Shown: piece after piece, positions 1-11,681 of the stretch
Position numbering within the stretch: position 1 is the stretch's first letter
Layout: the number at the start of each line of letters is the position of its first letter
Origin: Eublepharis macularius
Taxonomy: Eukaryota > Chordata > Lepidosauria > Squamata > Eublepharidae
Direction of reading: 5' to 3'
Assembly (NCBI RefSeq): GCF_028583425.1
Contig: NC_072802.1
Span: 17,431,926 to 17,495,925, forward strand
Length of the DNA stretch: 64,000 nt
Translations under genes and position numbers: made by a program
The notes under the pieces: generated by a model
Told to the model about the DNA's origin: nothing
Database searches by the model: none
The model's input: the letters and a program-made list of their open reading frames with translations, nothing else

Positions 1-397
1 ATTCCCATTTCGGTGTTTCTTCTTCTTGGGCTAGACTCTATGGACTGGAAAAAGAACTTCCCCCATCAGTATTATGAAATATTATATTGTACAAAAATTA
101 AAACATTACAAAAAATCATTTCCTTACTGTCCAAAAGCAACTCTTCTCACAGCACACACCATAGCTTTGGACATATGAAATATGCACTTTAAATTGTTGT
201 TATATTGTGTTATGTAACAATATCTTTGCACGTTTGCACTTTTGCACTTTTTGGAAAAATACACTAACAATATATTTACACTGAGTGCTTGATCTTTTGT
301 GACCCTGGTTGTTGCATTGTAGTTTTGTCTTGTGTCCCCAGGGGGTTCCCTGTGTTCTTGCTGTTCAAGGAAAGTGCTCAGGGCAGGATACCCAGTT

Positions 398-645
398 CTC
401 TCTTCTTCTGTTATACCCTGTTATGCCTTGACAACAACCCTGTGAGGCACATGAGGATGACTGGCCAGTAGTCACCTATAGCGTCTTCCTAATCAAAATC
501 ACACCCTTTTTAATCCACTGAAGTCAGTGGTCTTAAAATGGTGTGACTCTGCTTAGGATGGCACAGCAATGAGTTTCATGGTAAGCGTGGATTTGAACCT
601 GGCTTTCCACAGCCATAGCCCAGTACTCTGGCCATATACCCCTCT
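398..645 (-). repeat. tRNA-derived SINE relic (antisense)
   Basis: In antisense it shows the usual order of this SINE class: a 'cctgttatgcc...acaaccctgtgagg' body and then a degraded 'gatttgaacctggc' B-box region. A middle stretch of about 80 bp is unrelated or badly decayed. Confidence 0.4.
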
Positions 646-1077
646 AGTTCCATAAAGAAGTCAGGGCAGTAGCTGGATCACATGTCCAGGGGGTGATGCA
701 TTGCTCTGAGCAGTTCTTTGCTTTTTCCCATGGCTGACACATGATGTTTAATATGTATGCATGATTTGAACAGGATGCCAGATCGAGCCTTTCTTGCTGC
801 AGAATTAATAATGGGATTGGAACAAACTACAGTGTAGAGTTTGTGAATGGTTATTTAATGTCATGATTAGTAGCATCATGGCCTTTGCCGAGAAAGACAG
901 AAATGCCCAGTCTCCTTCAGCAAGGCTAATTGAAAGATGCAAAAGAAATAGATGGAGCCGCTCACTCCTTAGGGCTGCCAGCATATGTTGATGAGTGATG
1001 CTGATTTGGGTTGTCTGTTTGCTATGTCATGTTTGCAATGAAGACTAAATGTGCCACCAGTTTAAAGAGGAAGAGCT

Positions 1078-1262
1078 TAAAATTTATTATTTACTTCATT
1101 TGTACCCCTCCTTTCTCCCCAGTGGAGACCCAAAGTGGCTTATATCATTCTCCTCTCCTCCATTTTATCCTCACAACAGCCCTGTGAGGTGGGCGAGGCT
1201 GAGGAATTTGACATCGGGTCTCCCAAATCTTAACCCTGCAGTTTAACCATTACACCCCATCG
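1078..1262 (-). repeat. tRNA-derived SINE (antisense)
   Basis: Antisense order is an L2-like tail ('ttgtacccctcctttctccccag'), then 'cctcacaacagccctgtgagg', then the tRNA-like head. Several other copies in the window share the same body. Confidence 0.6.
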
Positions 1263-1583
1263 GCCATGAAGAGCTTCCCTTTTGTTGGCATCCCTCAGAG
1301 TAAATGTATCTTTTCAAAATGCCCAGTTCCTTGGAATTCTAGCGCCTGGCATGGCTCACTGTTATTTGTGGCTTGCTTTCTCTTCCATTTTTTGGGAAAA
1401 GAAATTACCCTGCTTCTGTTCTTAAAGTCAGCAGTTCACACTGCTGTGACTCTCAATGAAGGTGCTGAACTTCCCAGAAGTTCATGTCTAGATTTTGGAA
1501 TTGTTGTTGCTGGGTGCATCTTCCATGCCTTCTCACCAATGTCTGTCTTTGAATTCAGAACTAAGAGCAAGTGTTGCTTTCAT

Positions 1584-1856
1584 TGATGGCTGTTGTGGGT
1601 TTTCCGGGCTGTATTGCCGTGGTCTTGGCATTGTAGTTCCTGACGTTTCGCCAGCAGCTGTGGCTGGCATCTTCAGAGGCGTAGCACCAAAAGACAGAGA
1701 TCTCTCAGTGTCACCTCTCTGTCTTTTGGTGCTACACCTCTGAAGATGCCAGCCATAGCTGCTGGCGAAATGTCAGGAACTACAATGCCAAGACCACGGC
1801 AATACAGCCCGGAAAACCCACAACAGCCATCGTTCTCCGGCCGTGAAAGCCTTCGA
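1584..1856. repeat. Penelope-like retroelement termini, inverted pair with hammerhead-like cores
   Basis: The two halves are inverted copies around a centre near 1715. Each half carries CTGAAGA, a six-base-pair GCCAGC/GCTGGC stem and GAAA, which is the CUGANGA-stem II-GAAA layout of a hammerhead ribozyme. On the plus strand these lie at 1740-1746 and 1767-1770. The outer ends read 'gtgggttttccgggctgta' and its complement, then 'gccttcgacaatgtt', text I associate with sauropsid Penelope-like elements. Tail-inverted partial copies are typical of that class. The family name is from memory. The motif is seen directly. Confidence 0.6.
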
Positions 1857-1995
1857 CAATGTTGCTTTCATTCCTTGTTTAGCTGTTTTTTGTGCAAATT
1901 ACTGCAGCGTTGACATGGGTGCATCCCTTGTTTGTGTGTATGTTAACCTGATTTCCATGTGTTTCCTATCTCACTCTTTTTGTGTTGCCTTTCAG

Positions 1996-2062
1996 CTTTT
2001 CCGCCGCGTGGCAGCTGCATTACCAGGAATGGACAGCACTCCCGAGAAGAGCAAAGATGACA
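1996..2062 (+). CDS. RAB41: RAB6-like penultimate exon
   Basis: The acceptor is tgttgcctttcag and the donor gtatcc. The exon has 67 nt, starting in phase 0 after the conserved Gln and ending with one base of the Met codon. It encodes the end of helix alpha-5 (LFRRVAAALPGMDS) and the start of the variable tail. Confidence 0.85.
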
Positions 2063-4398
2063 GTATCCTTATTTCAGGCCTTGAAAAATTTTCTTTGGCT
2101 TTTGGAGCCAGACTTATTTTTCAGCCTTCAGGTTTATATTTTAATATCCATACTTTCTAATTATTGCTTCCACAAAAGCTAATCCTAAACTCTAATAGTT
2201 CCTTTCTGTTTATAGCTGTAACAGAAGTGCTGTAGCATATAAATTAATATGAGGTAACTCTGGTGGTCATCACAACACAAAGCCAACCTATAAGCTTTGT
2301 ACTTCTACCAACAATCACCAAGAGGCACTTAAAATAAATGGCTAATGAAATATTAGGCACTACTGTGAAATGTTTAGGCATCATGGCATCCTCGTGCCTG
2401 GGATTTATTGGGCTCTGCCTTACCCTCATTCCTATATGGAAGGTTTCAGCTGTAGCTTTGCTGATGAGTCCTCTATCCCTGCCTTGCAAAACTTGGGGCA
2501 GGAACATAAAAGTTGCCACTGTTAACGCTTACCGATGCTTGAGCTGTTTAATCTTACTTCTGTTGTGGCTTAGAGGCCTTTACAGTTCTGAGCTGTGAGC
2601 GTCTGTACTTTAAATCTTAGGAACTTACTAGATGGCTTTAGCCAAGCCACTGTTCTCAAGGCAATATGAGGATGATACATACCTGCTTTGCAGAGTGGTC
2701 CTAAAGATTATAGCAATATCTGTGAAACACTTTGGACTTCGTATTACCATCGCCATCTTCAAGGACAAGCTGCCTGGGTTGAATCCTACAACTGCCAGGG
2801 AGTTTGCTGCCTCCCTCTGGCCATGCTGAAGGTTGGGGACCCCGCCCCATGAAAGAACAGTCAGACAATGGGGGTCCGTGTTGAGAAGGGGGAACTGGAG
2901 AACAAACTGCCTTTCCTACTTTTTGTACTTTACTTCCTCTGCAAGAACTCCATGGCACTTTGTGGGATCCATCCCATAGTTTTCAGATTTTTCAGGTTTT
3001 CATACACAGCATGCAGTGCTAGTTTCTTGGATTTGGCATGCAGTCAGTTTTGTGCCCCAAAGCATTGGAAAGTAATACTGAATCCTCCAAAGCAGGTGGG
3101 TCTCTCCCATGTGCCTTCAGACACAGCTAAAATCTAAACAAAGAGCTTTTTATTAGGGCTGCAATATAAAGGAATATAGCCCAGGAAAAGCTCAGTGCCT
3201 AGATTCTGTTGACCTTATGATTTCTTTACCTTGTGGGATCTCTTTTCAGTGTTCAGTTAGAAAAGCAGGAAAACAGGACAAACTGCTTCTGCAAGAGATC
3301 CAAATGTGTTTTTAAAACAAGATTACAAAGTCATTGTAGTGTTGATCTGAGCCATCCCCCATGCCACAAGAGGTGTTGAGCCTTGCAGTGCTGAATGCTG
3401 CAGAGCCTAGGACTGCATCGTGAGTGTCCAAGGCATAATTTTGGAGAGCTGACCCTGTTCCCTTGGCAGAAGAAGGAAAGGTGGGTGAAGGTTAGTCTTC
3501 CCACCCCCTTGCTCCATGGGCAGGGTGGTGTCTGGGCAGATCAAGTGATAGGTTATTGCCCTCCTGTGTGTTTGTAATCTAGCTATAACTTGGGTGGTGA
3601 CTTCTTGATACCCAGGTTTTGCCGCTGTTTAGAGCCTGCGGTGGAAAAGGAGGGGGAAAAGGAGAGGGAGTCCATACCAGCGACCAATGGATGCTGAAAG
3701 CCAAAGATAAAAAGGTGCCATAGTTGCTTAATGGGTCATGCCCAACTTATTTTGCTCATCTTTATCTGCGGAGTTTATTCAGTAATGTAAACAACTCATT
3801 GTGTCTCCTTGTGATCAGAATGAAAACCGGAGCTGCTGCTCCAAAGAGCTTCAGCTCTGCTATGTGTGTCTTATTGGGTGGAGATGTGGTATGTTGCTAG
3901 TGAGATGTACTGGAAACGGCTTACTAAGCAGCTAATGTTTTTGGCCGTCCTTTTCCACCCATGTATCAAATAGTTTTGTTAGAGGTCTGTTTTGAGGGTG
4001 GACAGGTGAAGATTGGTCAAGGCTCCACTCCTATCCCGCCTTTCCGACCTACACACTGTCTGAAACCGCTCATTACTGTTACATTGCCATCTAATTCTTT
4101 GAACGGTCTTTCTGGCTCGCATGTATTGAGCTGCCTGGTCGTGTGGTGGATGGGGGCGGGGAAAGAGACTTCTAGAATCGCTGGGATGGTCAGGGGACAT
4201 GGGCAGCCTGTTGTTGTCTCCTCCATTTCCCCTGCACTTCCCTCGTTCTGAGGGGAGTGGTGTTGTGCTTTGGGTGATCTCTTTCGGCCTGTTTTTAGTG
4301 TCCTGGTTGCTTTCTTTAACCTGCCATCTCCAGTGATCGACATCAAGCTAGAGAAGCCTCCTGAGCAGCCAGTAACGGAGAGCGGATGCTCCTGCTAA
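1996..4398 (+). CDS. RAB41: RAB6-family small GTPase, C-terminal two exons (RAB41/RAB6-like)
   Basis: RAB6-type GTPases control Golgi retrograde and post-Golgi transport from Golgi membranes. Two exons are present (1996-2062 and 4334-4398) and join in phase 1 (A|TG). They encode 43 residues that align with residues 166-208 of RAB6: LFRRVAAALPGM at the start, then [19 protein letters not shown], ending in ESGCSC. The CxC end is the double geranylgeranylation site. The GTP-binding part must lie upstream of the window. Known RAB6A ends [20 protein letters not shown]...GGCSC and RAB6B differs again, so this copy is neither. With an FNDC3 gene nearby I favour RAB41, which in humans is X-linked and has lost this tail. 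RAB6 membership is secure; the paralog name is inference. Confidence 0.85.
2063..4333 (+). other. Last intron of RAB6-like gene
   Basis: This 2.3-kb GT-AG intron shows no identifiable repeat family or exon. Open frames here lack codon structure and homology. Confidence 0.7.
4334..4398 (+). CDS. RAB41: RAB6-like last coding exon
   Basis: The acceptor is cctgccatctccag. The exon encodes (M)[20 protein letters not shown], then TAA at 4396-4398. The terminal Cys-Ser-Cys is the prenylation motif. Confidence 0.88.
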
Positions 4399-7300
4399 AG
4401 GAGCTGCAGTTTGGCAACCCCTTCCCAATTGGCTACTCCAGTCTCACTGAAGAGCATCCCTTTTCATTGACTAGAGAAACCACTTTCTGAGGGCTGCGAA
4501 CCCAGCCTCGTGTGCGATTGAGCCCCTTGTTCTGTGGACAGCTCCAGCTGCCCCCTCCTACTGCATGGTGTGAACCTCAAATGTGTCCTGTCCCTTGTTG
4601 GTTGTTGCACTTTGGTGCTGTGGCACCCTTTTCTCGGTTTCCTACCTTGGGCGTGCACGCCTAAATGTGTTGTCCTATGAATGCAAGAGGAGGAGCTTTT
4701 CCCAGGTTAGGAAAATACTGATAAACCTACAGCAAAGGGGGGTAGCAGGGTAGGGAGGGGTCCTTATTCTTTCCTGCTTTTTCTTCATCCCCCCCCCCCC
4801 TTCCAGAACCTGCTCCTTTGGTTTGGTGCTGCCCAGCCCGTCTTTATGGTGCAGACATACTCCAGGGCTTGCTTTCTGCCGAGTGTCCTTACCGCTTACT
4901 TTTCCTCTTGGGGGTTCTGTTCTATCTTCCTGGAGGAGGGGAAAGAGGTTCCGATTATCTTATCCTGGCATTAGATATTTCAATTTCCAAGTCACCCTAG
5001 ACCTTTACAGAGGAGCTGGCTGTCTTTAACTAAAGGTGGTCAGCTCTTTTCCTGAAAGATGGTGCTCAGTTAACTGTTAAATGTGAATATGGAAGATAGC
5101 CAAAGCTGGGCTGGCTGTAGTGGGAAACCTTGTTCTGGGATGGGAGGTGTCTCCACACTGGGAGGGAATTCTCAAGCATCTTTTTGCGCCTCCCATCCTT
5201 CCCTTTGATTTCCTCCTTACCTTCCATCCCCACGCACACACTCGCAAGATCTTTTTCTAAGCAAATCTAAGAGCTGCAGTTGCTATCTGGATTAACAGAA
5301 ACCCGTAAAGTGGACTTGTTCCAATGCCAGGCGCTGTTATTTTTGTATGGTTTATCATTTATACAGCAATTTTAATATGCAAAGCGCTTCACAGTTACCT
5401 TCATGCTTGCTACGACTCTGGATAAATCTGGGAAGACAGAACTCCCTGTTACGCTTTTATCACTTGAGGGATTGGAAGTGCTAACAGCAGCCATCCAGGA
5501 GGAAAACCACGTTGGGCCCTGATTGGAGCTTGAGTTGTGCTCTGTTGGGTTGAGCCTGGCCTTGGTTCAGCCACTAGGTCTGAAGATCTTTTCTGCTGTT
5601 GTTTTCCCCATACCTGACTAGTTCCCAAAATCTCGGCAGACAAAATCAGGATAGCTCAATTTTTGCTTAATACACCAGGGAAGGTAACTTTTCATTATTG
5701 TCTGTCTAGTGGATCTGAGTAAGAATAACTTGTGTCTCTAAGTTGTTAGAGGAGGAGGAACCTATTTAGTAGATTTATGGTTTAGCACATAATGCTTTTT
5801 CAAATACCTCTTTTTGCATCTGGTGCAAGTTTTGCTAATGTGCACACCGGTCTTGGGAGATGGGTGATGTTGGATTACTGTTTTTGGTCCTTCTAGGATA
5901 ATAATACCCTATTTTGATTGGGTTGAGGTAATTTTGTGTATGATGAAAGCCAAAAATTTGAAGCCTCGGGTGCGTGCTTGCTCCTGTAGTTCTGAAATTG
6001 CCTTTGAAAAACGTGCATTCTTGTCTATATGCATGGGACCACGCTCCTCTTAGCTGGAAGGCACGTGGTGCGTAGTCTATAGACACAACTATAAGGCATA
6101 GCTTAAATCTGGCAGGGAAGTGAGGGCTGTGTAGGGTGTCAAGAACATAGTGCTTCCCTTCTCTCTAGTGGTGTTTGGGGAGGTCTTATTCACGATAGAA
6201 TTAAAGGGAAGAACTGTCTTGTTCCTTATTTGGTTCTGCTGAGACCTGGATTTGGAACAAGAAAGGCTTTGTGCCAGAGGAGTCTTTGAGAAGGAGTGGC
6301 TGAAAGGAGATCAGTCTCTTTGTCTTGCCTTTGCACATTCTAAACTGCTTCCCTTGAACTCTCATGCCTAAGAGACAGGAGAGGTGTCTCTTTGCAAGAG
6401 AGGGAAGCCTCCCCTTAAGGATGTTAGTTGGATTCCACCAACTCCCCCCTGCCTCCCCCCGTTTGTTCTCCTTTCTCAGCTCTTGGCTGTTCACATGCAT
6501 GAGTGGTTCATTCCTCCATTTCCCAAGGGTTGGCCTGGAGAGGAGTGCTTCCTTTCGTTTTCCTTGTGAATTTCCCCTTCCTTCCTTGTTTCCAGCTCAA
6601 TTTATAGGCTGTCCCTGTAACAGCCCCACATCAGGGAGAATCTCAACGGGGCGCGGGTCATCCCCACCCCAAACCTGGGGGGTGGGAAACTCTGCTTGTT
6701 GGGTTTTTTATTGTTAAAGCACAGCTGCAAAAATTGGCCAGATGCAAGATAATTATTCAGAATGAAGAGAAAGATCCTTCATGAATCCCATGGCTGCATT
6801 TTGGACGTGTTAACATTTCCCCCACCCCCAGAAGTCTCTAGTGCTCTTAGCTGGAGAGAAAAAGAAGCCACTATTTCCAGGGATACAGAAGTTTTATTGG
6901 TTTCTCCGTTGTTAGGTGATACCAGTTTTTTCCTGCTGGCCTGCCAGGTTGGGCACTGCTTCCCTTTTTTGGAGTAGTTGCAAGTATTTAGATTCAGTTA
7001 TTATAGTCACCAATCTGGGACTCTCGTGCATCTGACTCTCACACGTACACTTATTAACACCTGCACTGAGCTTCTTCAAGTACCAGCCAGTTCCTGGAGT
7101 CCATCCTCTTGGTTTTAAGATGAAAGAATCATGGTAACACGAACCATGCCTGCATGACATGCATTTGCACCCCCCCCCCCTCCACCTTGATTTGGTAATC
7201 GGCGAGCATTAGTGAGCCCCAGCAGCAGGAAATAAATGAGTCTTCATGTTTAAAATTCTGCTTCATGGATTGGAACATTAAGATCAACTCTGGCTCGCTT

Positions 7301-7419
7301 GTTTGTTGCGTCTTGAATGCTTGGGATAGAGCAGATGTTTTTAAACTAGAAAAACCTCTTAGAGAACAGCCTCCATCCCACCCTATTGAAAACCAGCCAT
7401 CAGGAAGTCTGCTGTCCGT

Positions 7420-7635
7420 CGTGTCTTCTGTGCAGTTCCCAGGTGTGCCTGCACAGAAGAACACTCCATGAACAACAGTTAAAAGTAGATGCAACCCTTT
7501 CTTCATTGTCATGTCTTCTGTGCAGTCCCACATGGGAAATGCACAGGCCAGCCTGCACATGCACAGTTCCCAGGTGTGCCTGCACAGAAGAACACTCAAC
7601 AACAGTTACAGGTAGGTGCAACCCTGTTTTGACCC
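7420..7635 (+). repeat. Tandem hairpin duplication in RAB6-like 3' UTR
   Basis: Stem arms ttctgtgcag (7426-7435) and ctgcacagaa (7449-7458) form a perfect 10-bp hairpin. The arms recur at 7516-7525 and 7580-7589, and the flanking 'aacaacagtta...tgcaaccct' is duplicated too. The repeat period is about 130 bp. Confidence 0.7.
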
Positions 7636-8176
7636 CATGTAATGTTTGAGCGCTCAGGCACCCCATCTGTGTGTGTTACCTCCTCCCCAGAAGCTTTCCC
7701 AACAGAGTTGGCAGTCCTTCAGGCTTGACCCAGTCAGTTTTGAAAGCAAAGTCCCCCTCCGCGGCACCCCCCATGTATATATCCTCCCTGTTGTGTGGGA
7801 ATTGCTGATGTCCTGTCAGTGTGTCTCTTTTTCTCTGCAGTTGATCTGGTGCACTGTCCCTTCTCTCACTGGCAGATCAGTCCTGCCTCTGCTGTTGTGG
7901 TTTTTTCTCAAGACACACTGGAAATGTGTTTCTTTTCCAGCGAATAGGGATTTAAAAAAAAAAAGAAGTAAATGTTTGTGGGGAGGGATGGGGGTGGTTC
8001 AGCAGGCAGGGAGAAGAATCTAGTGAACAGATGAAGTTCACGTTTCCACTGCCTTCTCTGTGGGTGTGCATATTTGAGTGTGTCTCTCTGGCGCTGCTGT
8101 CTCCTAGCTGTTAGCCAAGTAAGTGACTCTTAATATATGAATATTGACTGTCAGATTACAGCCATGTATCACACTA

Positions 8177-8182
8177 AATAAA
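8177..8182 (+). terminator. Polyadenylation signal of RAB6-like gene
   Basis: Canonical AATAAA in an A/T-rich context, followed 25-40 nt later by a T/G-rich element ('tttgtggggggtttttt'). Confidence 0.65.
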
Positions 8183-8341
8183 GTTAATTTCACCACAGTT
8201 CTGTCACTTTTGTGGGGGGTTTTTTACGGAAGGGTCTGTTGCATCTATTTTATCAACCAATTTTACTTACGAAGTAAAGTGCTTAGGAGGATGTGTGGAG
8301 AGAGAGGGGGGGGGAGGAACTGAGGCCTGTGCCGCTAGGGC

Positions 8342-8745
8342 CAGGGTCCCCAGCCTTTTTGAGCCTGCGGGCACCTTTGAAATTCTGGCACAGGGTGGAG
8401 GGCGCAACCACAAAACGGCTGCTGCAGGTTGAGAAGGAGCCAAGCACGAAATGTCAGGGAGTGAACTTGCGCGTAATTCTAATAGTAATTCAATATTTTG
8501 GGCAGAAGCTGTTTAACAGAATGCTCTTTTAAATGAACATGCTTAAAAATATTTTCTAGCCCACACACTGCTTACCTTCAGTCACGCAGTGAAGAGCTCT
8601 GCTGTGGTGGCAGCTGCTGCCCAAACAATGATTTTTTAAAATCTGCCGAGCCAATCAGAAGCCCTTCTGGGCAAAAGCCCCACCCACTTACTGAAAGCGC
8701 TTGGTGGCCACCAGGAAAGGTGTTGGCAGGCGCCATATTGGCCAA
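8342..8745 (+). mobile_element. Non-autonomous hAT (Charlie-like) DNA transposon
   Basis: The start CAGGGTCCCCAGCCTTTTTG matches the hAT terminus CAGGGGTCCCCAACC known from many vertebrate Charlie-type elements. The body holds the familiar 'ccaatcagaagcccttctgg' and 'caccaggaaaggtgttggc' text. The right end is degraded, so no target duplication can be read. Confidence 0.65.
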
Positions 8746-10015
8746 CACGGAGCTGGGGAAGTCCTGGTATTTGGGTTTTCTTCTGCGCAATACTAGAAAT
8801 CGGAACGTGGAACCCCAGACATCTTCAGCAGTGTTGACCTCTTCAGCCATGCTTATGAGTTGCATTAGAAAAACACTGTACTTTGGAGATGTATATTTGT
8901 GGTCATAAATGCTAGCGACCTAGTGAACTGTTCATAGCGGACACTGGGCTTCCCAAGATCGCCCTCGGTACCCAACATTTGCATGCTGTGCTTCTCATCC
9001 TGGTCCGTGTGTGTTCTCCCAGATTCTTGATGTGCATTGCCTTGTTATACTTGGAACCATAAATTCCTACGGTTGCAATGTTTTGGTCCAACTGGAAGCT
9101 GCACTGCCCGCTTTCTCACCCCCGTAAGAATCCTGGCATACTTGAAAAGAGAGGCTGCATAGATGGCCCTGCACTTGGGATATGTAGCATCCTCTTACTT
9201 GGAAGGCTTGAGACTTTGGTGGCCTGAACGTGGCTTATGATTCTGGTGTACCATGTTTACCATGAGTATTTATTTCTCTGCAGAGTGTAAAACTATTCAG
9301 GACTGTCCTTACAAAAATACGATTTTGCAAGTAAACACATAATGCTTGGTCCTGAGAGAATGTGGCTCTCTCAGCTGCCAGGTACGTTGATTCACCTTAC
9401 TGTTTCCTGGCAGTTGTGCTGATTTCTAAATTGGGGCAATGGGGAAAGAAGAGTTAGGGTGGCCAACAACTGTAAGGCAGCCCAAACAATGGCTCCAGCA
9501 AGTAGTTCTGGTCTGTTCTCAAAAGTTCTGGAAAATGCTGACTATCATCACGGCAAGTAACTGCTCAGCCCAACAGGGCCTGTAAAGCTACCTGGCCCTA
9601 AAGATTCCTTTTGTTGTTTTTTTCCTATCCTAGCTGCTGTTTGAGAAGGGTGGGGCTTTTACCATAAACAGTTTAATATGTGGGTTTGCACTTTGTCTGG
9701 GGAAATCATTTATATAGCTCTGCCAGAGCGACTGGTTTAACCTGCCCTCAGCTGCCCCTCTTGCTTAGTTTTTAGCAGGACTTTAAGCCAGGGAGTGCAC
9801 ACGTCATTCCTTTGTTTACATCCTATTAGTCTGGGAAGTTTCTGTGGTGAGACAGAGAAACGATCTTCACATAGTAATTATCCTTATCTCACAGGCATCG
9901 TTGCAAAACTCACTGTTATCTAGCACCGTGCCCTTTTTAACAGAAGCAAGAAGTGCTCCTTTACAGATACATACAAAAGAATTTGTAAAAAAAAAAATGT
10001 GCACTTAAAACATGA
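8746..10015. other. Intergenic, nothing recognised
   Basis: I see no exon, named repeat or regulatory element in this spacer between the RAB6-like poly(A) site and the STARD10-type promoter. Confidence 0.5.
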
Positions 10016-10017
10016 CA

Positions 10018-10215
10018 GAAAAAAGTCCAGTAGCACCTTTTAAGACTAACCAACTTTATTGAGGCATAAGCTTTTGAGAACCACAGCTCTCTTCGTCAGA
10101 TGCAATCTGATTCTCGAAAGCTTATGCCGCAATAAAGTTGGTTAGTCTTAAAGGTGCTACTGGACTTTTAACCTTTTTGCAACTACAGACGAACACAGCT
10201 AATTCCTCTGGATCT
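10018..10215. repeat. Penelope-like inverted repeat with hammerhead-like core
   Basis: Two arms read 'agtccagtagcacctttt...' and 'aaaggtgctactggact' around a centre near 10105. The minus strand of the left arm has CTGACGA (complement of 10093-10099), a GAGAGC/GTTCTC stem and AAAA in place of GAAA. The right arm ends in 'ctacagacgaacacagct', the common 3' end of this family. Related copies lie at 36095, 36500, 36640, 37590, 48935 and 60250. Confidence 0.55.
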
Positions 10216-11054
10216 TAAGACATGATAGAATTGTTTTGATCTGTGAAGTGCTGACAGTAACCATGATAGTAGCTTATGGGCTAGTTTCTTTTGAATGTTG
10301 GAACTTTTGCACTAGTTTTGTGTAGTGCTCACTGAGTGACTTGCCTCTGAATGAGCCAGTGTGGTAATATATTGCTAGGACTTCTGTCCCAATGGGACTG
10401 TATGATTCATGATGGCTCATTTGAACATTATTTTGGCAAACGAGAATAGCTCCCTGTGTCTCATTGAAACAGTGCTGCTGTGTGCAGTGCTGCTCCGGGT
10501 ACAAGACTGGCACAGTGGTGCAATGCCTGGCTGGCTGTGGAGCACCGCATCCTTAACGTGCAAGCAAAGTAGCAATACATCCAGTTTAAATAAATTGCAG
10601 GACAGGCCAAAGTTAGCTGCCTTTACCAGCTAACTTACCAGCAGGCAGCACTAGATTTAAGTCAGACCTCAGCTGCCTTAAGTCAGCTAACACAATTTTG
10701 TTTTGAGAGCTGCTCAGCTCAGTCATTTTTTTTGGGCCTTGCATGTGTGCAGGCTGTAAAAACAGGCTCCCATTGTGTGTGCATAGATGGTGTATGCTGC
10801 CCTCATTTCTTTGGAGGAAGTGTGTCACAAAAATATACTAGATTTGGGCTAGTCAGACCTGCAGCTGAATATATGAACAGAACGGACCTGATCCAGTTTC
10901 CCTTCTACATGTGGACGGTGTGAGATTTTTAATCTGTGTTAAGATAAAGCTGCCCAGTGTTGGCTACTCCAGGTACATACATGGATGTTACTGTTTTTCT
11001 TTCCTCATACCTGCCACTTCCTGTACCGCCTCCTGTGGGCTATTTTTAAAATCA

Positions 11055-11270
11055 GGTAGTGTTGCCAACTCCAGATTGGAAAATTCCTGGAGATTATGGT
11101 GGTGTAGGGGAGGGTGGGGAAGGGGAGGGACCTCAGTTGCGTATAGTGCCATAGAGTCCACCTTCCATGGTAGCCATTTTCTTTAGAACTGACCTCTGTT
11201 GCCGGGAGATGACTTGTCATTCCAGATCTCCAGCCATTACCTGGAGGTTAGAAACTCTGTGTATCCCTAT
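11055..11270 (+). mobile_element. MITE, 'gttgccaact' family
   Basis: It runs from 'gttgccaactccagattgg' to 'ttacctggaggttagaaac', with the 'atagagtccaccttcca' body. Termini are imperfect inverted repeats. The same family appears at 12690-12915, 28848-29217 and 29325-29508. Confidence 0.5.
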
Positions 11271-11475
11271 AGTGTTACCTCTGTAGGGAGATACCTACTG
11301 CCTGTAATATAAAGTCCACAGATGGGAGTAGAATAACATGGCAGGTGTCAAGTGGTGCCAGATGTGGAAAATCACCCTTTTCACCAAAGCTGCTCTGGTC
11401 ACCATCCTCTAGGAAAGATGGTACTAAAGCTAGTGTGGGAAAGTGAGGGTTGGGGGGGGGGGGGAACAGAAGAAA

Positions 11476-11680
11476 GACTGAAGAGCTGCTGTAGCATAGC
11501 AGTTAAGTGGTTTGTCTGCAAATCAGCACTCTGCTGGTTCGAATCCCACTACAGCCATGAGCTCAGCTGGTGACCTTGAGTAAGCCACTCCTCTCAGCCC
11601 CAGCTGTATTGGGATAACTCCAACTTGTTCACTGCTCTGAGTAGGACCCTAAACTGTCTAGAAGAGCGGTATAGGGGCCA
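11476..11680 (+). repeat. tRNA-derived SINE (full length, sense)
   Basis: It starts 'gctgctgtagcatagcagtt', has a B box 'ggttcgaatcccactac', then 'tcagccccagctgtattggg' and ends 'ctgtctagaagagcggtata'. Confidence 0.7.
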
Positions 11681-11681
11681 G

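Larger units (their letters stand above)
1..1995 (+). other. Intron of RAB6-family gene (partial)
   Basis: This is the intron upstream of the penultimate RAB6-type exon. No GTPase exon carrying the switch or NKxD motifs can be found in it. It holds two decayed SINEs and a Penelope-like inverted repeat, listed separately. The rest is unremarkable AT-rich sequence. Confidence 0.6.
4399..8200 (+). other. RAB41: 3' UTR of RAB6-like gene
   Basis: About 3.8 kb runs from the stop codon to a canonical AATAAA at 8177-8182, followed by a GT-rich stretch at about 8207-8225. It is almost free of interspersed repeats, unlike the DNA on both sides, which supports its being transcribed UTR. RAB6A also has a multi-kilobase 3' UTR. 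It contains poly(C) runs at about 4791-4800 and 7170-7180 and the hairpin duplication at 7420-7635. Confidence 0.6.

Noticed and set aside
1996-4398. Assignment as RAB6A
   Set aside because: RAB6A tails are nearly invariant in vertebrates and differ at many positions from the tail here.
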